Source: Castanopsis chinensis | Lineage: Eukaryota > Streptophyta > Magnoliopsida > Fagales > Fagaceae | Reading direction: 5' to 3' | Assembly (NCBI GenBank): GCA_032878915.1 | Contig: JAVQMG010000081.1 | Coordinates: 3,844,001 to 3,908,000 of the forward strand | DNA: 64,000 nt | In this document: in pieces, positions 33,324 through 45,800 of the stretch | Layout: every line of letters starts with the position of its first letter | Numbering within the stretch: position 1 is the first letter of the stretch | The notes under the pieces: generated by a model | What the model was told of the DNA's origin: nothing | The model's database searches: none | The model's input: only the letters and a program-made list of their open reading frames with translations | Program-made: the position numbers and the translations under genes

Positions 33324-34766
33324 AAGATTCAAAACATGATTTGTGATCAGTATCTGTTGGAGTGTATTGGGTTTAGTTTACATGTTATGAATTGCTTCTG
33401 AGATTGTCAATTTTTTTTTATCCTATGATACCCTTTTGTTCCTAATTACCATATAATTGAGTATGTATTTTAGCCAATAATGTTTTATCTACTGTTATTT
33501 CACTTTACTACTGCAAGCTAATAATAATATCATTGTTTCTTGTAAGGTTAATGCCTACAATTGATTATTCTTTTAAGAATAACTTGCCAATGTTCGGTGT
33601 GTTGTACATGTATGTTATCAGTTCATTTTGAAAATTTTAATAAGAAATTATTTCTTTGACTCATTTTAATAAGAACTTATTTTGAAATTTATAAATTACA
33701 CATTCTAACTTTGCCAAAATTCAATTTAATCATGCAACTTCTGATTTTTCATTTTTATAACTTCTTCCATTTTTAACATAGTCATTTCAGAATTTATAGC
33801 CTGGCAATTAAAGAATAGAGCTTCATTTTAAAAAGTAATGAAAAATGTTGATAAGTTAATTGAAAAGGCAAGTACAAAAGGATACAAATTGGAAAATGAA
33901 TCAACGGAGAAGAGATTGCGTGTAGAATGGATCAAAGGGGATAGGGTTCCTTTACAAATCATTCAAGCTTAACGAAATTTTTTTGCTAGTTTATAGATTT
34001 TCAAACGATGTAGACATGTAGTTTTAGGGGAACTTAATAGAAACCCACTTCATCGAGTAGATATAAGGAATACATTGATAAAAATTTAACGTTATAGGAC
34101 CGAAATGAATAAATCAAAAGTTATATGAGTAAATTGATATTTAGATAAATTTTAAGGGTTTAATTTCAGACTTGGCTGCTCATATATAATACTCATTAGG
34201 TGTTATAATAATTTAGGAATTGATGTCTATTACATCACAGGTCCCTGAACCTGAAATAGAGGTTTTTATTTTTTAAGATTGATATAGTTAAGAATATGAA
34301 TGTATTCCAAATTGATTGTTAAGAATAGTATTGCTCACGTATCACAAGTCACATGTGCAACACTTATTTATGTTATAATATTTAGGGAATCAACTTTAAT
34401 CATATGCATGTAATTAGAAGAGAGAATCATGAATATGAACTATTGCTTGAGTGAATTGATAAATATTGAATTATTTTCACTAATTTAAGTCTATAATTAT
34501 CTATATATTTTTGACTGAGTGTAAGTAACTTTTTCTTGCCAAGAATGTCATATTCCAAATCGATTGTTTCTTGCCAAAAGTCTTATATCTCAATTGGCAT
34601 TGCTTAATATTTCCTACAAGAAGATGTCCACTGTTCAAATCCCCTCTTCTCCATTATAACTATCAAATAAAAAAATCAATTATTTCTTCTATAATTATTA
34701 GAAAAGTAATATAAAAAATTCATTTTACTCAAATAATTAGTACTTTACCGCCTACAAATAATTAAG
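33324..34766. other. Intergenic DNA shared with copy A, no gene seen
   Basis: Matches 5687-8309 with the 0.96-kb and 0.22-kb copy-A segments missing. Confidence 0.7.
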
Positions 34767-34771
34767 ACATT

Positions 34772-35589
34772 TGTAGTTGCACAGTTTGTACCCTGACCCA
34801 AACGTGTATAGGAGACAAGCCCAAAAGGCCCAAAACTATGAATTTTTGTAAAGAGTGAGCTTAAAACCTAGGTTTCTGAACGTCTAAAGTACAAAGGTAA
34901 TGGACTAGATCCTTAACTCACAAACAAAGAGTTAATTATATGTAAAATCTCTCCTCAGACATTAGCTGAGGATGATATGAAATGCTTCTCTTATTATCAA
35001 AGATTAACTACAACTGATAATGATGTCTCTCTCTCTCTCTTCTTTCTCTCTCCTTCTCCTTTTTTTCCCCTCCCTATTCTAATGTCTTTCTCTTCCTTTT
35101 ATATCATCTTTCTTCTTCCCTTCATCTTCCACGTATGGCTCAGATCATCCATCTAGATACTTGTCCCATCCACCACCCTCTTGAAGTCTTCAAATAATAG
35201 CTGTAAGGTTGACCAACACTGTTCAGATGTCATTTCACCATTAATGCGACCAGAGAGGTAGGTGCAGGGTCTTTAATACGGTGGTAGAAGCTTTATCCAA
35301 GATATTTGCTATTTGTTCCTCCTTCCTATGACCTTTTGAAGCACATCCTCATCCATCAATCCCTCTAGAACCTCCTTCCCAGCATAGCAACACATTATAT
35401 GATTTTCCCTTTAGTTAGCCGAGGACGTATCTCTCCTCAAACTATGCTCGCCAGCCCATCCCTTAACAACTTGCTCGTGGGCTTCTAAGCACGGTATCCT
35501 TCATTTAGTATTAACCCCTCCTTGGATGAGCCAATACCATCGGATCAAGCCCAAGTCCAAAATCATATTCTGATACATCTACCCTCACA
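34772..35589 (-). repeat. 3' LTR (element orientation) of Tat gypsy element
   Basis: 818 bp, TG...CA. Contains a CT-rich stretch (35020-35110) and CCGAGGA motifs. Partner at 51804-52619. Confidence 0.92.
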
Positions 35590-36077
35590 ATAGCTCCTCA
35601 AAAATTAATTTTTCGGGGGAGAAAAATGAAATTTTGACTCAAAACCACAACCTCCACACACTTCCCAAACCGCTGCACGTGAGAAGTCTACCTGCTCCTT
35701 TTGAAATGGCTCCTGATGCATCGAAACCCACAACGCCCTCATTAATTGCTCCAAGTAACTCCCTGTCATCCACGTTCAACAATGAGTTGTAAATCCAAAG
35801 GTCCGTGTTTTTCCTGTAAGTTTGAACGGGAAAACTCCCACGAACTACCGCCTCCCAAACATCAAAACGCCTAGGAAATCACGACTGTCCTCCTTACCCA
35901 AAAAGCAATCTAATCCTGAGAGTATCTACTTTCATTTTCTTTCAAGAAGTTCTCAAAAAGTCATACACTTTTCTCCAGTAAGTTTTCATTCTATTAGACT
36001 TTTTCTTCTCGGCTGTAGTCCTCGGCTATTAACTTTTACCCTTTTTCTTTCAAAATCTCCACTCCTACTTTGACCAA

Positions 36078-38606
36078 ATGGGTAGATTCAAATGTCTAGT
36101 AGATACCGACTCCGGCATGGAGGGCTTCCGAGCCAAATACCACATTCCTCCAGAAGTGGGTTTACAATACTGCCCCCTAGAATCTGTAGCTGACTCTAGG
36201 AAAGAAGGGCAAGGTGTCATCCCCATAATCGCCTTTTTGGAGGGTGGGATGACACTTCCCATGAAGAACGTCACTAGTGAATATCTATGCAACCATAAAT
36301 TATGACCCGACCAGTATACACCTAACATGTTTAGAGTCTTAGGTTGTGTCGATGCTCTAAACGAGCAAATGGGCCTACATCTCACATGGCATGATGTCGT
36401 CGATTTGTATGAGTGCCACCGATTGAAAAACGTAGGTTATTACCTCAAGTCGAGGTCTAACGTTGTTAGACTTATATCCTGCCTTCCTAAATCTAACAAA
36501 GGCATAAAGGACAACTACCTAATCACCTTTGGGAAATGGTACGACAGTTCTCATTGCCTAGTCAAAGAGGGAAAACCAGGTGTGATTCCCTAGGATTTAG
36601 AATCTCCAATTTGAATTTTAGTCCTTTTAACTTCATCAAATAGATTCATCGCACTTTAATACTTTCCTTGTCTAATGCTTATTTGAATCTAACTATGCTT
36701 GGCTTCTCTGATGTCCCTCTTGTAGACAAACAACATACATTGCCCCGTCTGAGCGAAGCTAGCATTTCGGACCTTAACAGAGTTTTGAGATCCGAGGTCT
36801 TTGTAACGAAGGATTACAATTGAAGGCTGCTCACCTCATACTGGGGTACAACCCTTTATCGAACATCTATCAGGAAGTCGGCAGTGCTATCATTGCAGGT
36901 GATAAGAGATGTAGAAGGATAGACATCTCAAAGCCTGATTTCCTTGCTCCCTTCGATCTACCGGACAACCCATCCATCATCCTTTACGTACGCCCACCTA
37001 AAGGTATCCCTCTTCCAGTGAAACTTGAAACACAAGTTGTCCGAGGAGAATCCGCAGCTTCATCCCTATCCCTTGAAGAAGAGATAGATCAATTCCGTTT
37101 AGAGGAAGCAGAGAGACCTTCGGAAGACTCCGGTATTGAAGGTTTAATAGTTACCCAAATAGAAAGTAGTTCCAAGGAAGAATAAAACATGTCAAGTTTA
37201 AAGTCTCTTTTTAGCAAGAGAGGCCAACAGGCCACTAAGAAGGATGGTTCTAGATCTCAACCTCCCAAGCTACTCCCCCCCCCCCTCCTCCCCCTGCCCT
37301 AAAAAGAAAAGGAAAACAGAGGATGAGGAGGCTGAAAAAGGACAGCAAAAGAAACAGAAGCAACAACAACAACAAAAATTTGCTAAAGAAGGAACGCGTG
37401 GCTCCTCCGTAGAAAGCGGAGAGAGTCACGGTCTAGCCGAGGTGCGTCGTAAGGAGTCCAATTGGTCTCCTACATTGGAATTGGATGGAGCTCTAATTCC
37501 TTATCACTCTAGCATAAGGGAATTCTAGAGAGGACATGCCCATCACCTGGCCAACGCCTTGGAACAACCCCTTTATTTCCTAAGGACATGGCCGCTCTGG
37601 AAAACATAAGCCAACCACACCTCTTTCTTTCCTTAAAAGGGGACTTAGCTTTGGTAAGGTTCACTAGATTACTTCCATCTTGTTAATTTTTATTATCTCT
37701 TTACATGAACTGCTCCATAAGTACCTTTATATTTGTTGCCACCATGATATACTCACTCAACGTCTCCACCAGGCCGTTCAACAGGTTTTCGTCGCCGAGA
37801 AGTGGGTGGAGGACTCTTGGAACCAGGCCAAGACCGAATTCGAAGTTAGGGTCAAGACTGAGAAAGCCCTAGGCTTGGCCGAGAAGGAGAAAAACGATAT
37901 GGCCTCTAAATTGGCAACTGAGAAGAGTAAGAGAAACAGTGCTGAGGCCGGGCTAAAAAATGCTTAAGCTCAAGTGGAGGGGCAACGCAAGTTACTACGC
38001 CAGAGAGAGCAAGAACTATCCACTGCTCAACGAGAAAACTTGGATTTAAAGAAGGAGCTTGCGGAGGCTAAGAAAGCAACTCGTACATTCAAAGAAACTG
38101 TGGAAGTTGTAACCAGAGCCTCCTTTAATGAAGGGGTTAAGGCAACGGAGGCTCAGCTGGTTGAAAAGATAGCAGAAGCATGTAGGGAATATTGTCAACA
38201 AGTTTAGGCAAAAGCCCTGAATGTGGTAGGAGTCCCCGCTACTTTTGAATGGAGGAAAGCTAAAAACATTTGGATTCCCCTAGAAATCCGAGTGATTGAG
38301 GACCTTCTACCCTCTTTAACTGCGGCCGAGACAGTGCCCCCAACACAGCCATCTCTAGTCCAAGATCCTATTCCACCTCCTGAAGCGTCTGTTGGTGCTA
38401 ACAAAGAGGCGGAACAAGGTGACAAGGCTGAGAAGCGTCTAAGTGAACCTGCCGACCAAGACACCCCTCCTCTAAATACAAAGGACATAGGGGAACAAAC
38501 TCAGACCCTGTCAGAGGTCAAGCCTAAAAAGAAAGGAGAGGAGGACAAAGTGAAAGAGGCTAAGCTAGAGCCCAAAAAAGACCCTCCATTGAAAACCAAG
38601 GCGTAG
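36078..38606 (+). pseudogene. Antisense ORF of Tat gypsy element (gypsy-type transposon domain + coiled coil), decayed
   Basis: Reads towards the centre of the element, convergent with gag-pol. The start, MGRFKCLVDTDSGMEGFRAK at 36078, is followed by a conserved block with one TGA (36303-36305) between DEYLCNHKL-like and PNMFRVLGCVDALNEQMGL sequence. Further pieces: LILGYNPLSNIYQEVG (36820-37185, shifted frame), a basic/Gln-rich linker (37244-37528), then a long coiled coil (37750-38207) with stops near 37965 and 38205, and a Pro/Glu/Lys-rich tail to 38606. 37530-37770 may include an intron. It is homologous to the minus strand ORF at 23-963. The role in the element is unknown. It may be a regulatory or passenger gene. 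Confidence 0.7.
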
Positions 38607-39032
38607 GTCACTTAGGACTCCTTTTCTAAATAGCTTCTCCTTCTAGGAAGTTCATTTTTAGTATTTATCTTGTAGTTCTCACATTTAGTTCCAATATAAA
38701 TGCCCACAGTATCAATAATAATTTCAAGGTTTTGATCTTAAATTCGTTACATACTTCATTCGCTAAAGTATATATTGTTTTATTCTAACATAAGTTATAT
38801 GCTTAGCCTGAATGACTTAATGTACAGTTATATAGGATAAATTTCTATAACGTCTTAACTAAAAATCAATAACCTGACATGGGAATAATTTCACTTCATT
38901 GACATAGGAGGCCAATAGGCAACCTAAGTGATGAAACTGATCACAAAAGTAGGTTATTAAACTCACCTATATATGCAGCCCAAGAGCTAAAACAACCAAA
39001 CCATTATTTGACTCTTAGAAAGGTGAACAAAA

Positions 39033-39735
39033 GTGTTAATTTTTCCAAAATAGATGATCCGAGGACCAAACATAACTGAGGTTCTGTTTAACATTTAATA
39101 GTATATCAATTTCCACGAGGTATGTGGTCCAAGGAGCCAAGCATGACCAAATTTCTATTTGATACTTATAAAAATGAACTTGAAATGTTAATTTTCCCAA
39201 AGTAGATGGTCTGAAAATCAGACGTAACTGAGATTCTGTTTAACATTTAATAGTATATTAATTTCCACGAGGTATGTGGTCCGAGGAGCCAAGCATGACG
39301 AAGTTTCTGTTTGATACTTATAAACTTGAAATGTTAATTTCCCCAAAATAGATGGTCCGAGCCAAACATGACCAAGATATTGGTCCGAGGAGCCAAACAT
39401 GACCAAGTTTCTATTTGATACTTATAAAAATGAACTTGAAATGTTAATTTCTCCAAAGTAGATGGTCTAAGGACCAAACGTAACTGAAGTTCTGTTTAAC
39501 ATTTAATAGTATATCAATTTTCACGAGGTATGTAATCCAAGGAGCCAAGCATAACTAAGTTTCTGTTTGATACTTATAAAAATGAACTTGAAGTGTAAAT
39601 TTCCCTAAAGTAGATGGTCTGGGGATCAGACATAACTAAGGTTCTGTTTAACATTAAATAGTATAGCAATTTCCACGAGGTATGTGGTCCGAGGAGCCAA
39701 GCATGACTAAGTTTCTGTTTGATACTTAGAATTAT
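39033..39735 (+). repeat. 152-bp tandem repeat array in Tat element
   Basis: About 4.7 units. The anchor GAGGTATGTGGTCC(A/G)AGGAGCCAAGCATGA occurs near 39117, 39269, 39525 and 39677, with a truncated unit at 39377. Units share GTTTCTGTTTGATACTTATAAA and AAGTAGATGGTC. The array lies between the antisense ORF and integrase, the place where Tat/Ogre elements often carry tandem repeats that can seed satellites. Confidence 0.85.
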
Positions 39736-39919
39736 AGAAATAACAATCAATACAATACAAAATAATGATAACTAAACAAAATGGCGGATATGTCTTTCAT
39801 TAATAATAGTACCTTCGTAGGTTATTTACATTCCAGGGACGTTGTACAGCTTTTGCATCTAAATCTGCAAGATAAAAAGCTCATATGCCAGCTACTGAAG
39901 TAATACGATAAGATCCTTC

Positions 39920-41900
39920 CTAATCAGGTCCTAACTTCCCCCAGGCTGGGTTCTTGGCAGTACATAAGACCTTCCTTAACACCAAATCTCCAGGCACTAG
40001 TGGCCTTAACTTCACGTGAGAATCATATCCCCTTTTGAGCTTATACTGATAGTAAGTTAGCTGAACCATGACACTCTCCCGTCTTTCTTCAACTCGGTCC
40101 AGGCTCTTCCCCAGTAAACTATCATTATTGCTTGGTGTGAAAGAACTCGTTCTCAACGTCGGAAACCCAGTTTCCAAAAGAATCACAGCCTCGGCTCCAT
40201 AAGTCATGGAGAAGGGTGTCTTTCTAGTGGATCTCCGTGGTGTAGTTTGATATGTCCATAGAACATGTGGCAATTCTTCTACCCATCTTCCCTTGACATA
40301 ATTCAACCTCTTTTTGAGCCCACTTACTATAACTTTATTAACCGTCTCCGCTTGCCCATTCCCTTGCAAATAAGCTGGAGTTGAATATCTATTCATAATA
40401 CTCAAGTCATAACAGTATTTTCTAAAGGCTTTACTATCAAAACTAGTAACGATGTTCTTCAAGACAAACTTCTTTGCATCCACATCTCTAATGTTTGATA
40501 GTAGCTCAGCTTCAACCACTTAGTGAAATAGTCTGTTCCGACAAACAACCATCTTCTATTCCCTGTGATAGGCCACATATGCGTTGACCCCTAGTGATTA
40601 ATTAAATTGATTAATTAAATTGATTAATTAGCCAAGTTCTTAATTAATCAAATTAACATTCAAATTCACGTGGCAGTACAAACAAATCACCAATAACTAA
40701 AGTATGTAATGGAAAATAAATGACACGATGATTTGTTTACGAATGGTGAAAACCTAACTGTAAAATCCCCACCGGTTGATTTAAGGTCACCACTCCCGAA
40801 ACTCCACTATTATCACAACAAGCGATTACAAGCAAGGAATCCCAAGTACCTTACCAACCTGCAGTTGAACCCTTACCCCAATACCCAATTGGACTTGTTC
40901 TGTAGTGACAGTTTCTCCTTTTGATGCACGGCTCCCAAGTACGTGACTAACCAATTGCGCGGATCCCAGTACACGACTTCAATTCATCAACTAGAGAGAG
41001 AGTTGTTGGTTGCAAAGTTCTTCAAATCATTAACATGATGAAGCGCAAGAAGATACTTGGTTACAAAACCCTACGGTGCACATTACACAGCAACTTTTTC
41101 ATAAGAGATAAACTAGGGTATGAACTTTGTCTTCGGTCACAAATTACATGAACAACAATTACTCAATGCTTGTGCAACTTGCATCACTTTAACGGCCCTT
41201 AAAACAATCCTTTTATATGTCTAAGGTTAGGAGAAAAGAAGTCTCAAAGACACATTTACGGATTGGAATCAAAACAGAACTTGGAATCTATTTTCCTTAA
41301 ATCTCGATAGATAGAAGTATCGAGGATTTGTCGAGAAGCTGTCGAGCCTCAAGGCTGAAACAGCTTTTAAAACTCAATAGATGCATGTGTCGAGATTAGG
41401 TGTCGAGTTTTAGTAACTTGCACTTTCCAGCTTGTTTCTTGGATAAACTTAATGACTTCAACACTTGATCTTGAAACACAATTTCTTGAAGCGTTAAACA
41501 CATCCTAAATCTACCCAATTACAAGTAAAGTACGTTTTGTCAAAGGATAAGCCAATTACATAAAATAATGACATATGTTTAAACTACTTAAACCACATAT
41601 GTCCTAGCACCCTACTGCCTTTGGGAAAGGTCCCACAATGTCCAAGCCCCATTATGCAAAGGGCCAAGAACTAAATAAGGGGTTAAAAACTCCACCGGGC
41701 TGATGGATGTTAGGAGTGAATCTCTGACATTGGTCACATTTTTTTGCATAGTCTTGTCCTTCTCTCTGCATATTGGGCCACCAATACCCCTGGGTAAGAG
41801 CTCTATGAGCTAAAGACCTTCCCCCCGTATGACTTCCACAAATCTCTTCTTGTAATTCCTCCAAAAGAGATTCCATTGCTTCAGGATGTATGCACAACAA
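39920..41900 (-). pseudogene. Tat gypsy integrase, split by a solo LTR
   Basis: The zinc-binding N-terminus (41900-41655) shows H..H..C..C in HPEAMESLL, CGSHTGGRSLAHRAL, YWWPNMQ and CDQCQRF. A TAG follows at the PFA*WGLDIVGPF junction, then the solo LTR (40566-41609) interrupts. The catalytic part resumes at about 40560 (RRWLFVGTDYFTKW) and includes NRYSTPAYLQGNGQAETVN, the HVLWTYQTTPRRST segment and YGAEAVI. The usual DNG catalytic segment is replaced by a diverged sequence, so enzyme activity is not expected. It ends near 39920. Confidence 0.85.
40566..41609 (-). repeat. Solo LTR of SIRE-like family inside gypsy integrase (1044 bp)
   Basis: On the minus strand it begins TGCTAGGACATATGTGG and ends near GGCCTATCA, like the LTRs at 24079 and 30544 but about 245 bp longer. 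Flanks CCCTG (40561-40565) / CCCTA (41610-41614) are a near-perfect 5-bp target duplication. It retains a TATA box (CATATAAAAGG, about 41210-41221) downstream of the TCGA cluster. No internal element sequence remains, as expected after LTR-LTR recombination. Confidence 0.85.
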
Positions 41901-41933
41901 GTATGGTCTGGAAAAAGAGTGTTTGTATAACTT

Positions 41934-42434
41934 CTAATCCTTGGATAACCAGAATCGAGGTGCCTTTCTGCGTACTTTATCTGCTTCAAATTTCTCTGCG
42001 AGCAAGACATCGCTCTTAAGAAAGGAAACTATGGGGTCTATCCAACTAGGTCCGAGCCTAGTTTGATGAATCCAGACGACATCACCAGTCATCCCAGTAG
42101 GCTTCAACAAATCTTCGACGAGGATGACCCATAGTAGGCCTTGTGCCGAGGACGTTGAGAGTGTAGCCAGGGAGTCAGTGTGGGTATTCATACTTCTGGA
42201 GACATGTAACAAAGTAAAAGATTCAAACTTTGATTGTAAATACCTGACTTGGGCTAAATACTCTTGCATTCTTAAATCTCTGGCCTCTAGCGTCCCTTCT
42301 ACTTGGCCCACAACTAACTGTGAATCAGAGAACATTTGCACCATTCTTGCTCCCATTTTCTGAACCATATCCATTCCAACCAGTAAAGCTTCATATTCTA
42401 CTTCATTGTTAGTGGTCGAGAATCCCAATATCAA
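41934..42434 (-). pseudogene. Tat second RNase H (plant/archaeal type), C-terminal part
   Basis: Contains TTNNEVEYEALLVGM (catalytic Glu), FSDSQLVVGQVEG (catalytic Asp) and HVSRSMNTHTDSLATL (final Asp region). The N-terminal part with VYVDGAA lies at about 48040-48120, beyond the copia insertion, and frames match across the target duplication. Tat elements are known for this extra RNase H. Confidence 0.8.
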
Positions 42435-42441
42435 GGACTTC

Positions 42442-42811
42442 TATCGAGAATTCAATTAAGAAGGAAGAAATGAAGAAGCAAGACACCTCAGTCAAGCAAA
42501 AACAAGATCAAAGTTTCAATAAAGAAATAACTGAACAAAACGACATAGTTAGGATGAAAGGAAAGAAGAAAGGGAAATTAAAAGAAAACGATGTCATTTC
42601 ATTAAGTGATTTGCACGTGTGATTGATTAACTGTGTACAGCTGTAGATTAGTTAGTTAGTTAGAATTAGTTACGTTTCTTTATTCCTTTACTTTCCCCTG
42701 CTTCGTGTATATAAGTCAGAGTCATTGTGTAAATTAAACACTTCCTTTTCATTTCAATCAATTAGAGAATTATTTTTCTTCTCTGTAGCTTCTAGAAAGC
42801 TTTCTTTTACA
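42442..42811 (+). repeat. 5' LTR of copia element
   Basis: 370 bp. Contains a TATA-like GTATATAAG at about 42707-42715. Ends CTTTTACA. Confidence 0.93.
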
Positions 42812-42823
42812 TGGTATCAGAGC
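42812..42823 (+). other. Primer binding site of copia element
   Basis: TGGTATCAGAGC directly adjoining the 5' LTR; initiator tRNA-Met type. Confidence 0.93.
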
Positions 42824-42832
42824 TTCAATAGC

Positions 42833-45800
42833 TCATCAAAGGCTTCCGCTTCCAACACTGCTTTAGATTCAAAAACTCTTCCCACAAACACATCTAATGC
42901 TGCAAATCACAGATCATCTAATCAAGCACCTTCAATGGATGATACAAATACTAATCCATCAAGCCCTTATTTCATTCCACCTTTTGATATTGTTTTGGTT
43001 TCTCAACCATTGACTGGTCCAGAAAACTATCTCAGTTGGTCAAGGGCTGTGTTTCTATCTTTGAGTGGTAGAAACAAGTTTAGTTTCCTCGATGGTTCTA
43101 TTCCCACGCCTGATCTCTCTCATCCTCTGTACAATGCTTGGCATAGGGCAAACACCACTATTCTTTCATGGTTGGTGAATTCTTTGAGCAAAGACTTTGC
43201 TACTAGTGTGATGTACATTCACACTGCAAGGGATTTGTGGATTGATATGTGAGATAGGTTTTCACCGCCAAATGTTCCAAGATTTTTCGAGATTCAGAAG
43301 GAAATTTCGAAACTCTCACAAGGTTCATTATCAGTGCGTTCCTACTTCACCAAGTTCAAGATTTTATGGGATGAACTTGTTCATTATTAGTCTTTTTCTG
43401 CTTGCACTTGTATTTGCACTTGTGGTTCTCAACAAAATCAATTTAATGCTTAGCAAAAGGATCAATTTTTTCATTTTCTCATGCGACTCAATGACAGTTA
43501 TTCCACTGTTACAAGCCAAATATTTATCACTGAGCCATTACCTGTTCTAAATAAGGCCTATTCTTTGATTTTGCAAGAAGAAAAACGTAGGCAAATTGGT
43601 CAAGCTAATTTGGTCATTGAGCCAACGGCTTTGTATGCTAATAATTCCAATCCTAAGGGGTTTCAAGGTCATCAAGGTTGGAATCAAGGTGGAAATCATG
43701 GGAGTCAAGGAGGAAAGAATGGTAATTCAAAAAAGGAGAGGCCTATTTGCATATACTATAGAGTTGTTGGTCATGTAGCTGATAAATGCTACAAATTACA
43801 CAGTTTTCCTCCAGGATATAAGCACAAAGGGAAGGTCTCTGGTAATTAGGTTTCTAGCAATGGAAATCTTGGAAATTTGTTTTGCAACAATGGCAGTTTT
43901 ATGAATTTTACTTCTCAACCTATGCACGATTTTACCACCCAGCTTGACTTGATGCATTTCTCACCTCAGCATCCAGGTGCACAGCATCAATTGAACATGT
44001 CACAGTCACAGTCACAATTCAATACACCTCAGTGTCCTATTACCCAGAGTCAATATGAACAATTGCTCTCTTTCCTTACATCTCAATCATTCAAGGAAGC
44101 TGCAACTGCTCCTGCTCATCAAGCTGCCTTAGTCTTGTCCCCTCTATCCAATGCTACTACTACTGCTAGCACGAGCTCTTTTGTGCCTCATTTTACCAAT
44201 TTTTCAGGTAATCCTTTTTGGTTACCCCCTAATCTTTCTCGTTCTATTTTTTCTGCTCATGTAGTTGATAGGCAAGCCTATAAATCTAATGACTGGATCA
44301 TTGACACTGGTGCAACTGACCATATGGTCCATTTAGTCTCTTGCCTAACCACAATTACATCTACTACTAACTTTTTTGTCTATCTGCCACATGGAGAAAA
44401 GGCTTTAGTTAAACATGTAGGAACAGTACATCTCTCAAATCATCTCACACTTCATGGAGTTTTATGTGTTCCTTCCTTTACCTTTAATCTCATATCTGTC
44501 AGTCAACTCACTAAAACCCTTTTCTGTTGTCTTGTGTTCATTGGTTCTTTTTGCTTTATCCAAGACCTAGCCAATTGGAACATGATTGGACTGGGTAAAG
44601 CATCAAAAGGCCTTTATCTACTTCAACAAAGAATTGCATCTCCTTTTGTCAAGTTCAACTCTATCAATGCTGCTTCTTCCAAGACATCTACTACCTTACC
44701 TTCTGTCAAGTTCAATTCTGTCAATGCTGATTTGTGGCATTTTTGTTTAGGGCATCCTTCTTATGCAAAGTTGTCATTACTGACCAATCTTTTATCTAGT
44801 TTACCGTCAAATAAAACAATTTGTTGTGACATTTGTCATTTCTCTAAGCAAAAAAAAAAAATTGTCTTTTCCTATTAGTACTCATGTTTCTCATTGTATT
44901 TTTGATCTTGTGCATTGTGATCTTTGGAGACCCTTTTCAGTTCCTACCATTGAAGGTTACAAGCACTTTCTTACCATTGTGGATGATTATTCTAGGAGTA
45001 CTTGGGTTTACTTGCTTAAATCTAAGTCAGAGACACAGGCTTTTATTGAACATTTTGCCATCATGGTTGAAACTCAGTTTGCTACCAAAATTAAATGCAT
45101 CAGAAGTGACAATGGCATTGAATTTATTATGAAGGATTTTTTCAAATCAAAGGCTATATTGCATCAATTATCTTGTGTTGATACACCCCAACAAAACGAA
45201 ATTGTTGAGAAGAAGCATCAACACATTTTAAATGTTGCAAGGGCTTTGAGGTTTCATTCTTCCCCTACCTTTAAAATTGTGGGGATGACTGTGTTCTCAC
45301 TGTAGTCTATCTTATAAACAGGTTACCCTTAAAGCATTTAAACAACAAAACCTCTTATGAACTACTTTTTAACCAACCTCCTTCATATGGCCATATTAGA
45401 ACTTTTGGTTGTCTATGTTTCATCTCCACTTCTTGTCAAAATAGACACAAGTTTGCACCAAGAGGTAAAAAATGTGTTTTCCTAGGTTATCCAAATGGTA
45501 TTAAAGGGTACAAAGTTTTGGATTTGGAGTCCAGTCCAACTCTATTTCTGTTTCTCGAGATGTAGTTTTCTATGAAACTATATTTCCTTTTGCTTCCATT
45601 TCAACTTCTTCCCATGATACCTCCCTTGATGCTTGTTATGATTCTTTTGTTTTTCCCCATTCTGTTCCTGATTCCTCCATGTCAGATTCTTTTTTTCACA
45701 CCAACATTGGTGTTCCATTCACTGATTCTGCAACCACTAATTCTGCAGATACTGTTTCTACAAATCAGATTCATAGTCCACCATCTTCTTCTCCATTACC

